From an uncultured archaeon (GTDB lineage: Archaea > Halobacteriota > Methanosarcinia > Methanosarcinales > Methanoperedenaceae): a stretch of DNA of 64,000 bases. Positions 32,466 through 42,788 of the stretch are shown piece after piece (position 1 is the first letter of the stretch; the number at the start of each line of letters is the position of its first letter). The stretch is taken from the NCBI GenBank assembly GCA_902386205.1, contig CABMIH010000060.1:1-64000 (forward strand), given 5' to 3'. The translations under genes were made by a program, and so were the position numbers. A model generated the notes under the pieces. That model had not been told where the DNA came from and made no database searches. It worked only from the letters and a program-made list of their open reading frames with translations.

Positions 32466-35400
32466 ATATTTTGGTATTTCAACAACAAAAACCGCCCCAC
32501 CTTCGGGATTATCTTCCACCCATGTCCTGCCGTTATGCAGTTCCACGATCCTTCTGGCAATTGCAAGGCCCAGGCCCGAACCCTTAACACCTGTCTTATC
32601 CATACGATTGAACCTCTCAAATATCCTGACCTTATTTGTGTCGTTTATGCCTTCACCGAAATCAATTATTTTTATATTCCAGGATTTTACGCTATCTTCT
32701 CCTTCCAGAACGACCTTTTTACCCCTGGAGGCGTATTTTATGGCATTGGATATGAAATTATCAAAAACTTCTTCAATTATTCTATTACATCTGGCTGGCA
32801 TGCTCCAGGTAATGTTATTTTCTATCTTCATTTCCTCCCCGGCTGCAAGAGGAGCAAGAGTTTCAATAACTTTTTCGATTATATCTTTCAAGTCAGTATA
32901 TTTCAATTCAATACTTTCCAGACTCTCAAGCCTGGAATACCGGGTGGCGGAATCAATCAGATCCATTCCCTTTACAAGATTTCTTTTAACGGTTTCCAGA
33001 TAAGCTATTCTCTCAGGATTTGTCTCACTTTCCTTAAGAATTTCAATATAGCCATTTGCAGTGTTAAGAGGATTTAAGAGATCATGGTGCATAATATCAA
33101 TAAAAAGTTCCTTCATGCGGTTGGATTCTTCAAGCTCTTTTGTATATTTCTTTATCGCTTCCTCGGCCAGTTTACGCTCCGTTATATCCCTGTCAAATGC
33201 AAGTATATATTTATGATTACCAAGTTCAAGTAATCCTGCATTCATCTCGACCGGAAATACAGTGCCGTTCTTCCTGCAATGGTAAATATCTTTTTTGATC
33301 TTCTCTCCTTCCAGCATGCGCTGGATAAGTTGAGGGGCGACTCTGGCAACATCAGGTGTATCAAGCTCTGTTATTTTCATAGCCAGTAGTTCATTGATAG
33401 AATATCCATCCATTTCTGCTGCTGCCTGATTTGCGGCTACTATGCGACCTGCTTTTTCCCCCTCTGCATCCAGTATAAAAATGGCGTCGCTGGCATTTTC
33501 GAACAGCATCCGATAACGTGTCTCACTCTCCTGAAGCACCTCCTCCGCCCGCTTGCGTTCAGTGATGTCCCTCATGACGCCAACCAAAGCTATGGGTTTA
33601 CCGCTGGTATCTTTAACCATGGATGTGGTAAGCCATATAGGGATTTCACGCCCGTCCTTATGTTTTACCATGAGTTCTCCTTCCCATGTACCAGTATCCC
33701 GTATAGAGGGAAGGATCACCCTGGTAGCAAACCAGGGATCAACATTCAGTTCATTGACGTGCTTTCCATTTAATTCCAAACGGGAAAAACCATAGATCTT
33801 CTCCACCGCCTTGTTAGAATAGACTATATGGCCATCCAGGTTCACAATTTGAAATCCATCCGGGGCTTCTTCCACGGCATTAGAGTAAAGTCTCAGCTCC
33901 TCCTCTGTGCGCTTTCGCTCAGTGATGTCGCGTACATATTCGATAGCCCCTCTCATCTGCCCTGTTGCTGAATCTATCATCGGGAAACTATAAATTTCAA
34001 TCCACCCGATATTCTCTCCATGGGGCCCGCTTTTTTGAACAACTTCATGTGCTGATTCGCCGGTTTTAAGTGTTTTAATGGCGGGGCAGACTTCACACGG
34101 TTCACTCCGGCTGTGATAGGCTTCGTAGCATTTCTTACCAACCAGCGGCACGTTATGCGGATACCACTTTTCAGCCGTAGGGTTTGTACGGATAATATTC
34201 ATGTCCTTATCAATGATGCCAATACCGTCCTGTATACTGGCAAAAATGCTTTCCAGGAAGCGTTCAGCTTCCCGTATCTTCTCTTCTGCCCGCCTGCGGT
34301 CCGTGATATCTCTTACGACTTTTATTCCTGCAATGATATTACCTGTCGAATCCCTTAAAGGCGAAGTCGTAAATTCAAAGTAGGAAGTTCCTCCATCTGT
34401 GACCACTTTTTTTTCCGCCCTGTGGATCTTTCCATCCTTTAAGGATAATTCAACAGGGCAACCTTTACAGATTGTATCCTTATCCCCATACGTTTTATAA
34501 CAGTACTCGCCAACACGGTCCCCAAACAAATCATTCTGTATCTGGTTTTGATATGTTATTTTATAATCAGTATCCTGGATGATAATCCCGTCACCTATGG
34601 CTGAAATGATCGCATTTGACTTGTTTTTCTCTTCCTCAGCTCTTGCGATGGCCGACCCAAGCGCTTTCTCCACCTGCTTGCGCTCGGTAATGTCCCTGAT
34701 TATCGCCATTTCCGCAGGCCTGCCATCGTATTCGATTAGAGATGCATTTATTTCAACGGGTATGTTTTTGCCATCTTTTGAGATTATCCCTATTTCACAT
34801 TTATTCGGGACATCTTCTCCTGCCATTCTTCTTTTATACCTGGCAAGCACAAATCCTTTGAAATCAGGGGAAATAAAATCAATGAATGGCTTTCCTATTG
34901 CATCAGTTATTTTGAAACCTGTGATTTCAGCCATCATTGAATTCACAAATTTTAGCCTGCCGTCCTGGACAATAACAATGCCGTCATTTCCTTTTTCAAC
35001 AAGGGTTGAATATTTTTTTTCACTTTCCTGCAATGCTTTTTCTGCTATTTTTTGCTTGGTAATATCACGTGCGATCCCCATGCTTGCTATCTTGCCGTGA
35101 TAATTTATCAGGACAATTTTCATATTGGCCAGGATTTTTGTCCCATCCTTGCGCAGTCCATGAAATTCGTATTCATTGGGGACATTTTCACCATTTAACC
35201 TTCGATGATATCGATCAATAACAAACTCCAGGTCCTCAGGAGCAACAAATTCCCCAAACTCCCTGCCGATTATTTCTTCGATCTTGTAACCAGTAGTCCT
35301 GGCAAAAGCCTCGTTGACATACTGGATTTTAGCATCCTGGATAATGAAGACGCCATCCTGGATATTTTCAACCAGCATGCGGTACTTTTCTTCTGATTGC

Positions 35401-35852
35401 AGTAGCGTATCCTCTGCACGCTTGCGTTCTGTAATGTCGCGTGCCGTGGTAATGAGTAATCTCTGCCCGCCAATATCCAGCAAATCCACATTCATCAGTG
35501 CTGAATAAATTGTCCCGTCTTTGCGCTTCAGCCTGACCTCAAGGTCTCGCACATTTCCATTTTCAACCAGTGCCCTGATCAACAACTTGCGCTCCTCTGG
35601 ATCAACATATGTAGCACCAACACCTGTTTTTCTTAGTTCTTCCAATGTGTAGCCGCTCATCTCCTGAATAACCCTATTCGCATCAAGGATGTTGCCTTCA
35701 AGATCGGCGATCCCTATCCCCACAGAAGCGGCATCGAATAGAAAACGGTACTTCTCTTCCGATTTCCAGAGCGCTTCCAGTGCTTTGGTATTCTTTAAGT
35801 TTTTCCTCTTTGTTGCTTTCCTGGCAGTATTTTGTGCGTTTTTTGCAGTCAT
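32448..35852 (-). CDS. Multi-PAS sensor histidine kinase (7 PAS domains)
   Basis: The 1134-aa soluble protein has seven PAS domains in a row (about residues 25-900), each ending in a D-I-T-E-R-K type link, then a phosphoacceptor helix with MHHDLLNPLN (H922/H923) and a HATPase domain (about 1010-1130) with NAIKYASRGKK and GSGLGLAIARRIV. Two PAS units hold Cys sets (CYKTYGDKDTICKGC and KCYEAYHSRSEPCEVC) that could bind metal or heme. No membrane segment is seen. No response regulator is adjacent, as is usual in methanogens. Confidence 0.92.
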   Translation of the reverse strand: MTAKNAQNTARKATKRKNLKNTKALEALWKSEEKYRFLFDAASVGIGIADLEGNILDANRVIQEMSGYTLEELRKTGVGATYVDPEERKLLIRALVENGNVRDLEVRLKRKDGTIYSALMNVDLLDIGGQRLLITTARDITERKRAEDTLLQSEEKYRMLVENIQDGVFIIQDAKIQYVNEAFARTTGYKIEEIIGREFGEFVAPEDLEFVIDRYHRRLNGENVPNEYEFHGLRKDGTKILANMKIVLINYHGKIASMGIARDITKQKIAEKALQESEKKYSTLVEKGNDGIVIVQDGRLKFVNSMMAEITGFKITDAIGKPFIDFISPDFKGFVLARYKRRMAGEDVPNKCEIGIISKDGKNIPVEINASLIEYDGRPAEMAIIRDITERKQVEKALGSAIARAEEEKNKSNAIISAIGDGIIIQDTDYKITYQNQIQNDLFGDRVGEYCYKTYGDKDTICKGCPVELSLKDGKIHRAEKKVVTDGGTSYFEFTTSPLRDSTGNIIAGIKVVRDITDRRRAEEKIREAERFLESIFASIQDGIGIIDKDMNIIRTNPTAEKWYPHNVPLVGKKCYEAYHSRSEPCEVCPAIKTLKTGESAHEVVQKSGPHGENIGWIEIYSFPMIDSATGQMRGAIEYVRDITERKRTEEELRLYSNAVEEAPDGFQIVNLDGHIVYSNKAVEKIYGFSRLELNGKHVNELNVDPWFATRVILPSIRDTGTWEGELMVKHKDGREIPIWLTTSMVKDTSGKPIALVGVMRDITERKRAEEVLQESETRYRMLFENASDAIFILDAEGEKAGRIVAANQAAAEMDGYSINELLAMKITELDTPDVARVAPQLIQRMLEGEKIKKDIYHCRKNGTVFPVEMNAGLLELGNHKYILAFDRDITERKLAEEAIKKYTKELEESNRMKELFIDIMHHDLLNPLNTANGYIEILKESETNPERIAYLETVKRNLVKGMDLIDSATRYSRLESLESIELKYTDLKDIIEKVIETLAPLAAGEEMKIENNITWSMPARCNRIIEEVFDNFISNAIKYASRGKKVVLEGEDSVKSWNIKIIDFGEGINDTNKVRIFERFNRMDKTGVKGSGLGLAIARRIVELHNGRTWVEDNPEGGAVFVVEIPKYLNQVH

Positions 35853-35961
35853 AGCTATTCTAATGGTTCTGCGAGCATGACTATTGAATAAAGTACTTCC
35901 TATCTACATCCCAATATGAAACAGGACACATTTATGTTTTTTGATGTGTGATTCTCTTTTT

Positions 35962-36954
35962 TTAGTCAGATCCCTTAACTGATCCTTTAATTGCTCTGGA
36001 AACTTCATCGGTGGAACTGGAGCCCCCAAGATCCGGGGTAACTATTCCATTCATAAGTGCATTGTCCACAGCCATGCCGATGACACCTGCTTCTTTTACC
36101 TTTCCCATCCATTCAAGCATCATCCTGACGCTAAGGATGGCAGCTATGGGATTGGCTATCCCCGCTCCTGCAATATCAGGGGCGCTGCCATGGATGGGCT
36201 CAAAAAGCGCATAGCGATCCCCGATGTTCGCACTCGCGCACAGGCCAAGCCCGCCTGCTATGGCCGCGGCTTCATCGCTCAGGATATCCCCAAAAAGGTT
36301 CGTTGTCACTATGACATCATACTTTTCAGGGCTAAGGATCAGATCATATGCCATTGAATCCACGAGCTTTTCACGATACGCGATACCGTTTTTCTTTGCA
36401 ACGCCTATGCAGATATCGCGGAAGAAGGAATCTGATTTCAATACGTTTGCTTTGTGCACAATGGTTATTTCTTTATTCCTTCCTTTTGCCAGGATGCATG
36501 CGCGTTGTGCTATCCTCTCGCTGCCCCTTCGCGTTATGACCCTGGTAGTGTAAGCAGCATCCTGTTGCAGTTCCTCTATGCCGGAATACATACCTTCCGT
36601 GTTTTCCCTGACAATGACAAAATCAAATTTTTTAACGCATGGCAATTTGACTTTTTTAAGGGGCGCAAAAGGACGTATGTTAGCATACAGGTCAAGTTCT
36701 TTCCGCAGGCGTACAAGCACGCTTTTATAATTGGGATCTGGCGGAGTGGTGATCGCCCCGAACAGCACGCAGTCGCATTCCTTGATGATGCTGATATCCT
36801 CATCTGTGATCGCGCTTCCCGTACGCTCCCACTTCCCGTAGCCTATTTCAAGAGGTATTTTCTCGATATCAAGACCAAGGGCATCAAGCACGCTCAATGC
36901 AGCAGGTAATACTTCCAAACCGATGCCGTCACCGGGGATTACTGCGAGCTTCAT
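35962..36954 (-). CDS. leuB: Isopropylmalate/isohomocitrate dehydrogenase
   Basis: The 330-aa NAD-dependent decarboxylating dehydrogenase shows IPGDGIGLEVLPAA, the substrate-binding RKELDLYANIRPF, VRENTEGMYSG, DSMAYDLI..YDVIVTTNLFGDILSDEAA and the NAD motif EPIHGSAPDIAGAGIANP. The NAD motif and length fit archaeal LeuB and AksF. AksF acts in coenzyme B synthesis and LeuB in leucine synthesis; they cannot be told apart by eye. The homoaconitase-like small subunit in the same operon points to AksF. Its ATG overlaps the toxin gene. Confidence 0.85.
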   Translation of the reverse strand: MKLAVIPGDGIGLEVLPAALSVLDALGLDIEKIPLEIGYGKWERTGSAITDEDISIIKECDCVLFGAITTPPDPNYKSVLVRLRKELDLYANIRPFAPLKKVKLPCVKKFDFVIVRENTEGMYSGIEELQQDAAYTTRVITRRGSERIAQRACILAKGRNKEITIVHKANVLKSDSFFRDICIGVAKKNGIAYREKLVDSMAYDLILSPEKYDVIVTTNLFGDILSDEAAAIAGGLGLCASANIGDRYALFEPIHGSAPDIAGAGIANPIAAILSVRMMLEWMGKVKEAGVIGMAVDNALMNGIVTPDLGGSSSTDEVSRAIKGSVKGSD

Positions 36955-37208
36955 TTTTCATAAACATGTTTTCGATGTTCAACATCTATCACAAAGAGCA
37001 TGAGTTTTTCATCCTGTATTTGGTATAATATTCTATATTTCCCTATACGAAATGACCACATCCCTTTAAGTTTTCCTTTCAGCAGTTTACCTTTATACGG
37101 ATTCTCGCTTAATTCCCTGAGACCTTCAACGACCCTATCTTGTATAGGTCTTTCAAGCATAGAGAAGTCTCTATCAAACCTATGCGACAGAATAAGTTTA
37201 TACTTCAT
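36951..37208 (-). CDS. RelE/ParE-type toxin
   Basis: The 85-aa basic protein starts MKYKLILSHRFDRDFSML and has the RelE pattern PYKGKLLKGKLKGMWSFRIGKYRILYQIQDEKLMLFVIDVEHRKHVYE, including the conserved R-G-x-Y-R-I/L-x-Y core. RelE toxins cleave mRNA on the ribosome. The upstream gene encodes a partner antitoxin (11-nt overlap). The stop of this gene overlaps the ATG of the leuB-like gene by 4 nt, an unusual place for a toxin. Confidence 0.85.
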   Translation of the reverse strand: MKYKLILSHRFDRDFSMLERPIQDRVVEGLRELSENPYKGKLLKGKLKGMWSFRIGKYRILYQIQDEKLMLFVIDVEHRKHVYEK

Positions 37209-37410
37209 ATCTATGTTTCTTTAAGAAATCCTCGAAACTAATAACTCTGCCACCTTTTATGTCCTGTAAACCATCTTCTATTGCCCTCAAAGTCTCACTA
37301 TCATTTAGGATCTCAAGGGTCTCGATTGTAGATTCTATTTCAATATCAATCTTTTTTAAGGTTTCAATAAAGATCTCGGTTGTATTTTCTGCTTCAGCCG
37401 CTGAATTCAT
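37198..37410 (-). CDS. RelB-like antitoxin
   Basis: The 70-aa acidic protein (MNSAAEAENTTEIFIETLKK...) has a helical N-terminus and a tail with GGRVISFEDFLKKHRYEV, which is the ISFEDFLKKH ending of many Phd/RelB-type antitoxins. It is preceded by AGAGGA 7 nt before the ATG and overlaps the toxin gene by 11 nt. It lies 53 nt after the unknown gene at 37,464. Confidence 0.75.
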   Translation of the reverse strand: MNSAAEAENTTEIFIETLKKIDIEIESTIETLEILNDSETLRAIEDGLQDIKGGRVISFEDFLKKHRYEV

Positions 37411-37463
37411 CTCTTTATCCTCTTAATGCCTTCTTACATTTATCTTCCATTGTATTTGAGTCT

Positions 37464-38318
37464 TTATGAGTTCTTAGATTGATTCCCTTTCAAAACCTTC
37501 ACGAGCATCCTTATCGCATCCACGATATCGTACTCCGATGCCCCCCAGTGCACCACTGCCCCGTCAATGCCATTGATGTTTACCATGCCCGATTTCTTGC
37601 TCTGGCAACACCTTGTGATGAACGGCTTCGTTGGCATGTACAGCTCTGCCTTGAGAGGACACATGTTTATGTGCCTGTAAGTGAGATTCGGGAACCGCAG
37701 TTCGAATATCTGTTTTGAGATATCACAGCCCACAAGTTCTGAATTGTCCTCGATATCAGTATCTGTGTCAAGATATTTTCCTTTAAGTTCCGAGGCATAG
37801 AACGGGAACACCATCTTCTCGCTCTCGAACTGGCGCAGGTCGATGAGTTTCTTGCCAAACCTTACGTTCATCTCACCCAGTATCCCACTTTTTACAAGCC
37901 TGTCTATGGCAGAGGCCAGCCAGGGAGGTTCAGGAGGTGATATATCGATTATCTCTATCTCCGTCACCTCATGAAGGCTCGGTTCATGCACAAAAGTGAT
38001 GTGCCTATCCATGCCTTCAAAAATAACTGTGTTCACAGTTCCTTTGCACAGCGGGATTGCGGCTTCGATAAGGCGCGTCCTGTCATGGGCATCAAGTTTT
38101 TCCTGGAATTTCTTCACCTGGTTCCCTTCTGCAATAAGTTCAAGCGAGACCAGTTTTTTTAGCAGTCCCTCTCCTTCGCTTTTTGCCCTGTATATCGCAT
38201 AGCCACCGGCCATCTCGGAAATAAGATATTCCGTTGAAAAATATATCGGGCACCCGATCCTTTGCGTGGGGTCGGTCCTTGTCACGCCAACGCTTTTATA
38301 ATCCTGGGGAAAAATCAT
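37464..38318 (-). CDS. Conserved archaeal protein of unknown function, operon with leuD-like gene
   Basis: The 284-aa soluble protein contains several Cys (C23, the MCPLK and RCCQ motifs) and a strand-rich C-terminal half ([34 protein letters not shown]). I have seen proteins like it in methanogens and haloarchaea as a DUF family but cannot name the function. It overlaps the leuD-like gene by 4 nt, so it is probably linked to leucine or coenzyme B synthesis. It may be a regulator; this is open. Confidence 0.6.
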   Translation of the reverse strand: MIFPQDYKSVGVTRTDPTQRIGCPIYFSTEYLISEMAGGYAIYRAKSEGEGLLKKLVSLELIAEGNQVKKFQEKLDAHDRTRLIEAAIPLCKGTVNTVIFEGMDRHITFVHEPSLHEVTEIEIIDISPPEPPWLASAIDRLVKSGILGEMNVRFGKKLIDLRQFESEKMVFPFYASELKGKYLDTDTDIEDNSELVGCDISKQIFELRFPNLTYRHINMCPLKAELYMPTKPFITRCCQSKKSGMVNINGIDGAVVHWGASEYDIVDAIRMLVKVLKGNQSKNS

Positions 38319-38809
38319 TGCAGTGCCTTCTTTTTCCTGTGTTCCACAAGCCCGCCGTCAGTGAGTATATCAAGCAGGAAATCGGGAAGTTTCATCCCTT
38401 GATATATATTATTTTTATTCTTCACAAGCCCTTTTTCAAGGTCGATCTCTATGATATCCCCTTTTTCGCATTCGATTTTAGCTTCAATGATCGGAAGGCC
38501 GACATTGACAGCGTTCCTGAAAAATATCCTGGCAAAAGACCGGGCGACTATGCATGCAACCCCGGCATGCTTTAAAGAAAGGGGCGCCTGTTCCCTGGAC
38601 GAACCGCACCCGAAGTTCTCACCAGCCACTATCACATCTCCTTTTTTCACTTTCTGCGGGAACTGCGGATCTATACCTTCCATGACATGCGCCGCGAACA
38701 CGCTCATATCAGTAGTTCGCAGGTATTTGCCCGGAATAATTACATCTGTATCGATATTATCGCCGAATTTCCATACTCTTCCTGATATCTTGTTAAAGCC
38801 TGTCTTCAT
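38315..38809 (-). CDS. leuD: 3-isopropylmalate/homoaconitate dehydratase small subunit
   Basis: The 164-aa swivel-domain subunit has [20 protein letters not shown] (loop Y29-L30-R31-T32) and [18 protein letters not shown]. In Methanocaldococcus the YLRT loop marks the homoaconitase subunit (HacB/AksE), which accepts homoaconitate chains for coenzyme B, while YLVY/M marks isopropylmalate isomerase. The large subunit is not in the window. Start ATG 38809. Confidence 0.85.
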   Translation of the reverse strand: MKTGFNKISGRVWKFGDNIDTDVIIPGKYLRTTDMSVFAAHVMEGIDPQFPQKVKKGDVIVAGENFGCGSSREQAPLSLKHAGVACIVARSFARIFFRNAVNVGLPIIEAKIECEKGDIIEIDLEKGLVKNKNNIYQGMKLPDFLLDILTDGGLVEHRKKKALQ

Positions 38810-38906
38810 TGCGTTGGGTATTGTTCACTGCAAACATAATGATTTTGGTAAAGCGATGTTTTTATTATTAATAAAAAATGAAAAAAAAGGAATGTTCAAC
38901 CGGGCT

Positions 38907-39779
38907 TTATCTTTTATTTTGCCTGAAGAGATAAATTGCGCCCAAAATCGTTATTGCCAGCAACAATTCAAATCCCGGGGCTTTTTCTGTTGTGCCCGGC
39001 TTTGTAGCATTGGCCGTTTGGGTCGGGCCTGCCGCCGTTGTCGCAACCGCCGCAGCCCTTGTTGCGACAGGAACTGCCACACCTTTAATTCCGCTTATTG
39101 CAAAACTTGAGAAAGAGTCTGTCATGGCATCATAATAGGTATAGGTATTGTCTGTTGACGTTTCCTTTGTTTCGATTTGCATCCACTGGCTTCCATCCCA
39201 CCTGACCATCTTCACATCGCTCCTTGCAACGTTATTCTCATCAATCCATGAATTTGCGACTTTGAATTTGATAACGGCTTCCTTTATGTTCCTTGGCACA
39301 GCAAAACCGTATGTACCGACCCATATGTTAATATTTGAATAAACTTTACCGGGGGGAGGGCTTTTTACAAGAACTGAAGTATTTCTCAGCACCTCAACTG
39401 CGGTATTGATCTCACCTGCACTGACATTACCCGTTATATCGACGGATGATATCGGGTTGCTGCTGTTCGTAAATACGTAGGATGTGGTCTTATCTTTATA
39501 AATATGCATGTCGTATTTTTCTTTTACTATTATATTGCTGAAAGCCTCACCTGAAGCGCCTCCTCCGCCACCGCCGCCACCTCCGCCTCCAGGCGGGCTT
39601 CCATCTCCGCTATATGTGGCGGTAGGTGTGCCTGTTGTATAAGTACTGGTCGGAGTACCGGTGACAAGGGTCGAGGTAGGAGTACCTTCGACGCTAACCG
39701 CAATTCCCGGCACAACCCAGAATAGGAGCATTCCCAGCAATACAAATAGTATCATTTTTTTTCGATCATGTGAAAACAT
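38907..39779 (-). CDS. PGF-CTERM surface protein with PGF-pre-PGF domain
   Basis: The 290-aa exported protein has a signal segment (about 8-30), a Thr/Ser/Pro-rich link with GTPTST repeats, a Gly-rich run, a PGF-pre-PGF domain (about 80-230, from FSNIIVKEKYDMHIYKD to SFSSFAISGIKG) and a C-terminal APGFELLLAITILGAIYL tail, followed by basic residues. Such tails are cut by archaeosortase A, which anchors the protein to a lipid. It is paralogous to the end of the giant protein next door. Confidence 0.85.
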   Translation of the reverse strand: MFSHDRKKMILFVLLGMLLFWVVPGIAVSVEGTPTSTLVTGTPTSTYTTGTPTATYSGDGSPPGGGGGGGGGGGASGEAFSNIIVKEKYDMHIYKDKTTSYVFTNSSNPISSVDITGNVSAGEINTAVEVLRNTSVLVKSPPPGKVYSNINIWVGTYGFAVPRNIKEAVIKFKVANSWIDENNVARSDVKMVRWDGSQWMQIETKETSTDNTYTYYDAMTDSFSSFAISGIKGVAVPVATRAAAVATTAAGPTQTANATKPGTTEKAPGFELLLAITILGAIYLFRQNKR

Positions 39780-39881
39780 ATTATCATCGCAGACAGTAAG
39801 TTTTACACCTTAATATTACTTCTTATTTTTTATGAACCCGGAAAATTAAAGAAGGAGATATTTACATATCTCCTTCAGGAT

Positions 39882-42788
39882 TTATCTCTTTCTCCCCGAC
39901 AAGTACAAAATTCCAATCGTGACAACTGCCAGGATTACTTCAAATCCCGGCGTTTCGGTGGGAGTAGCTACCGGAGGTTTTGTTTCTGTCGGGCTTGGTG
40001 CAGATATTAAAGCTTCGGTTGAACCCGCATCATTTTTTATCCCGCTTATTGCGAAACTTGAGAAAGAGTCAGTCATTCCTTCAAAGAAGGTATATGTGTC
40101 ATTTTTCCCTGTCTCTTTTGTCTCCAGTTTATTCCAATCATCGTTCTTCCATTTAAGGAGGGTGATCTCCTTGCCTGAGATGCTATTGTCAGCCATCCAT
40201 GAATTTTCAACCCTGAACTTTATTACTGCTTCCTTTATGTTCTTGGGCACCGCAAATCCGGTTGTGCCTACCCAGATATTTATGTTCTTATAAACAATTC
40301 CCTGTGCCGGTTTCTTAACAAGGGTTGAGGTATCTCTCAGCACCTCCACTGCAGTATTGATCTCTCCTGCATTAACATTGCCTGTAATATCAACAGATGA
40401 GATCGGGTTGCTACTGTTTTTAAAAGCATAGGATGTAGTCTGGTCTTTGAAAATATGCATATCGTATTTTTCTCTTACTATGATATTACTATAATTCTCA
40501 GCCGAAGCGCCGCCGCCACCACCGCCACCACCGCCTCCGCCGCTGCTGCTTGAGGTTGTGGTTGTAGTGGTAGTCGGTACTCCGATAAGAGCAAAGGTGC
40601 TGAAGTGGCTGGCGTTGGCAATGATATAATCTGCGGTTGTATTGCGAGATACTGTCAGGGATTCCCATGCGCCTGCCGATGTGTTATAGAATTTTACTGT
40701 CAGTTCAGATTCTGCTATTCCCGCAGCCGTAAGCTGTGAATGCGTATAGTTGAAGCGTATCTGTATATCCGGACTGAAGATTGCTCCATCAGGGCCGAGG
40801 GTCAGGTTCTCTCCGATAAATTTATAGCTTGTACCCAGATTTGTCACGAAAGTAGAATTTAGCTGGGCAAGTGAATCCAGGGAGATAGATGTAAGTGCAG
40901 TACCATTGACAGAAGCGTTAGTGCCATTTGGTATAGTGACAGTGGTATTTCCGCTGGGAGCCACAATTTCCAATGATGCATTTACCAGGAAGGTCGATGC
41001 GTTAATAATATTATTAATCGACGTGTTCACTGTGGTCCTGTTCACAGTTATATTTCTTGCAGCAGATTCGTTAGTAATACTATTTGAGTCGTTTGCGTAT
41101 ATCCTGAAGCTATAGTTCCCGCTGAGCAAACCTGTTTTGTTCTTATAGAATCCTGCCCCTGAACCATCCATCGACTCGTTTGTTCCCTGCCAGTTAAGGG
41201 TCGCTGCTCCGGTCCTGTTGAGGGTCACCGTGACATTTACATAACTATTGCTGGTTTCACTGTTGTTGGCAGGTGAGATTGCATTAAAGACCAGTGCAGG
41301 TGCACCGACGCTTACTGTTATTGTTTCATTGTCCTGGCCGCCATAATTGTCGGTTGATGTGAATTGCCATGTATATGTTCCAGCTTCACTTACTGTGGGT
41401 GCCCATGAATAATTGCCTGTCGTAGAATTCAGGGTTCCTCCGGTCGCATTAGTACCATAAGTCATGGTATCTGAATCCGCATCAGTAGCATTTATTGTGA
41501 AATTCAGCCAGTTGCCAACGATCACGGATTTTGCTCCGATTGATGCCAGTACAGGCGCATTGTTCGTGACCTGTGTGGTCTGTGATGCAGAGGTCAGACT
41601 TAAACTGCTGTTTGAACTGTTGTAAGCATATACTGTTATATTCGCCCATCCATGCGGGTTCATTCCCGTGGTATTTTTATAAGTACTAGTGGAATTCGTC
41701 CATGTCCCGTTCACGCTGACATTATAGCTGTTCGTTACATTTTCAGTTCCTGCCTGCCATGTATGGTTTACCCAGAAATTCCCTGATGTGTTGGCAAGGC
41801 CATCTGGGGCAGGCGGATAGTAAGTTGCTGCATAAATGGTCGTTGTTGTATTGATGTATCCGAACTTGCTCGTATCGTTGTTCGAGCGAGCCGTGACATT
41901 TACACGGAATGTTCCGGCCGTTGTATTGGTCACGTTCAGGAGCAGGGTCTGTACCGCATTTGATGTTAAAGTGATGTTCGTTGTGATATTAAGGGCTGCA
42001 ACCGTTGCGCTGTCCCGGTTGTCAACAGTCAGGTTATAGGTATCTGTTGCGCTCCCGTTGTTCATGAGGGTAAGCGTATAGGTGGTATTAGTTGATGTCG
42101 TTGTCGTCCTTGCATTTGAATCCACTGACAGGTTAACGCCATAGGACGGTACGGTCGTCGTGGTGTTGATATAAGCGATCTTTGTCGGATCATTTGTAGA
42201 TGTTGCCGTGACATTTACATAAAAAGTCCCTGCTGTAGTATTGGTCACGTTAAGGGCGATTATCTGGGTCAAACCAGAGGCTAATGTCTTGGGTGATGAA
42301 ATATTAATGCTTGCTATCGAGGCATTGCTTATGTTATCGACAACAAGGTTATATGCATCAGTTCCGGTTCCGTTGTTTGTAAGGTTAAGAAGGTATGTAG
42401 CATTGGTCAATGCGTTAGTTGTCTGGGCAAGTGCGGTAATATTCGTCAGGATAACACCGCGCACATGCACTGTCGTCGTTGTATTGATGTATCCGAACTT
42501 GCTCGTATCGTTGTTCGAGCGGGCCGTGACATTGATAGGGAATGTCCCTGCTGCTGTATTTGTCACATTCAGGAGGAGGGTCTGCACAGAATTTGATGCT
42601 AAAGTGATATTCCCACTGACATTAAGGGCAGCAGTTGTGGCGCCACCAGGATTGTCAATTGTCAGGTTATAGGTATCGGTTGCAGTACCATTGTTTTGAA
42701 GTATAAGCGTATAGTTTGCATTCGTTCCAGCATTTGTTGTCTGGGTAAATACTCCCGATAGCGTAAGGTTCGCTCCATATGAAGCCAC
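39882..42788 (-). pseudogene. Giant PGF-CTERM surface protein, C-terminal part after a frameshift
   Basis: This 968-aa part continues the gene at 42,803-45,478 in another frame; the two join near 42,824 where one T is missing relative to the other copies of the repeat. It holds three ~106-aa repeats (YGANLTVDSNARTTT type), FN3-like and Ig-like domains, a PGF-pre-PGF domain, a Gly run, and TPGFEVILAVVTIGILYLSGRKR as the sorting tail. Without the lost base it would be one protein of about 1860 aa. Assembly error and true mutation both fit. Confidence 0.8.

Noticed and set aside
34579-35100. Plus-strand frame of 173 codons opposite the 7-PAS kinase
   Set aside because: Antisense of PAS repeats; Ser- and Phe-rich, typical shadow.
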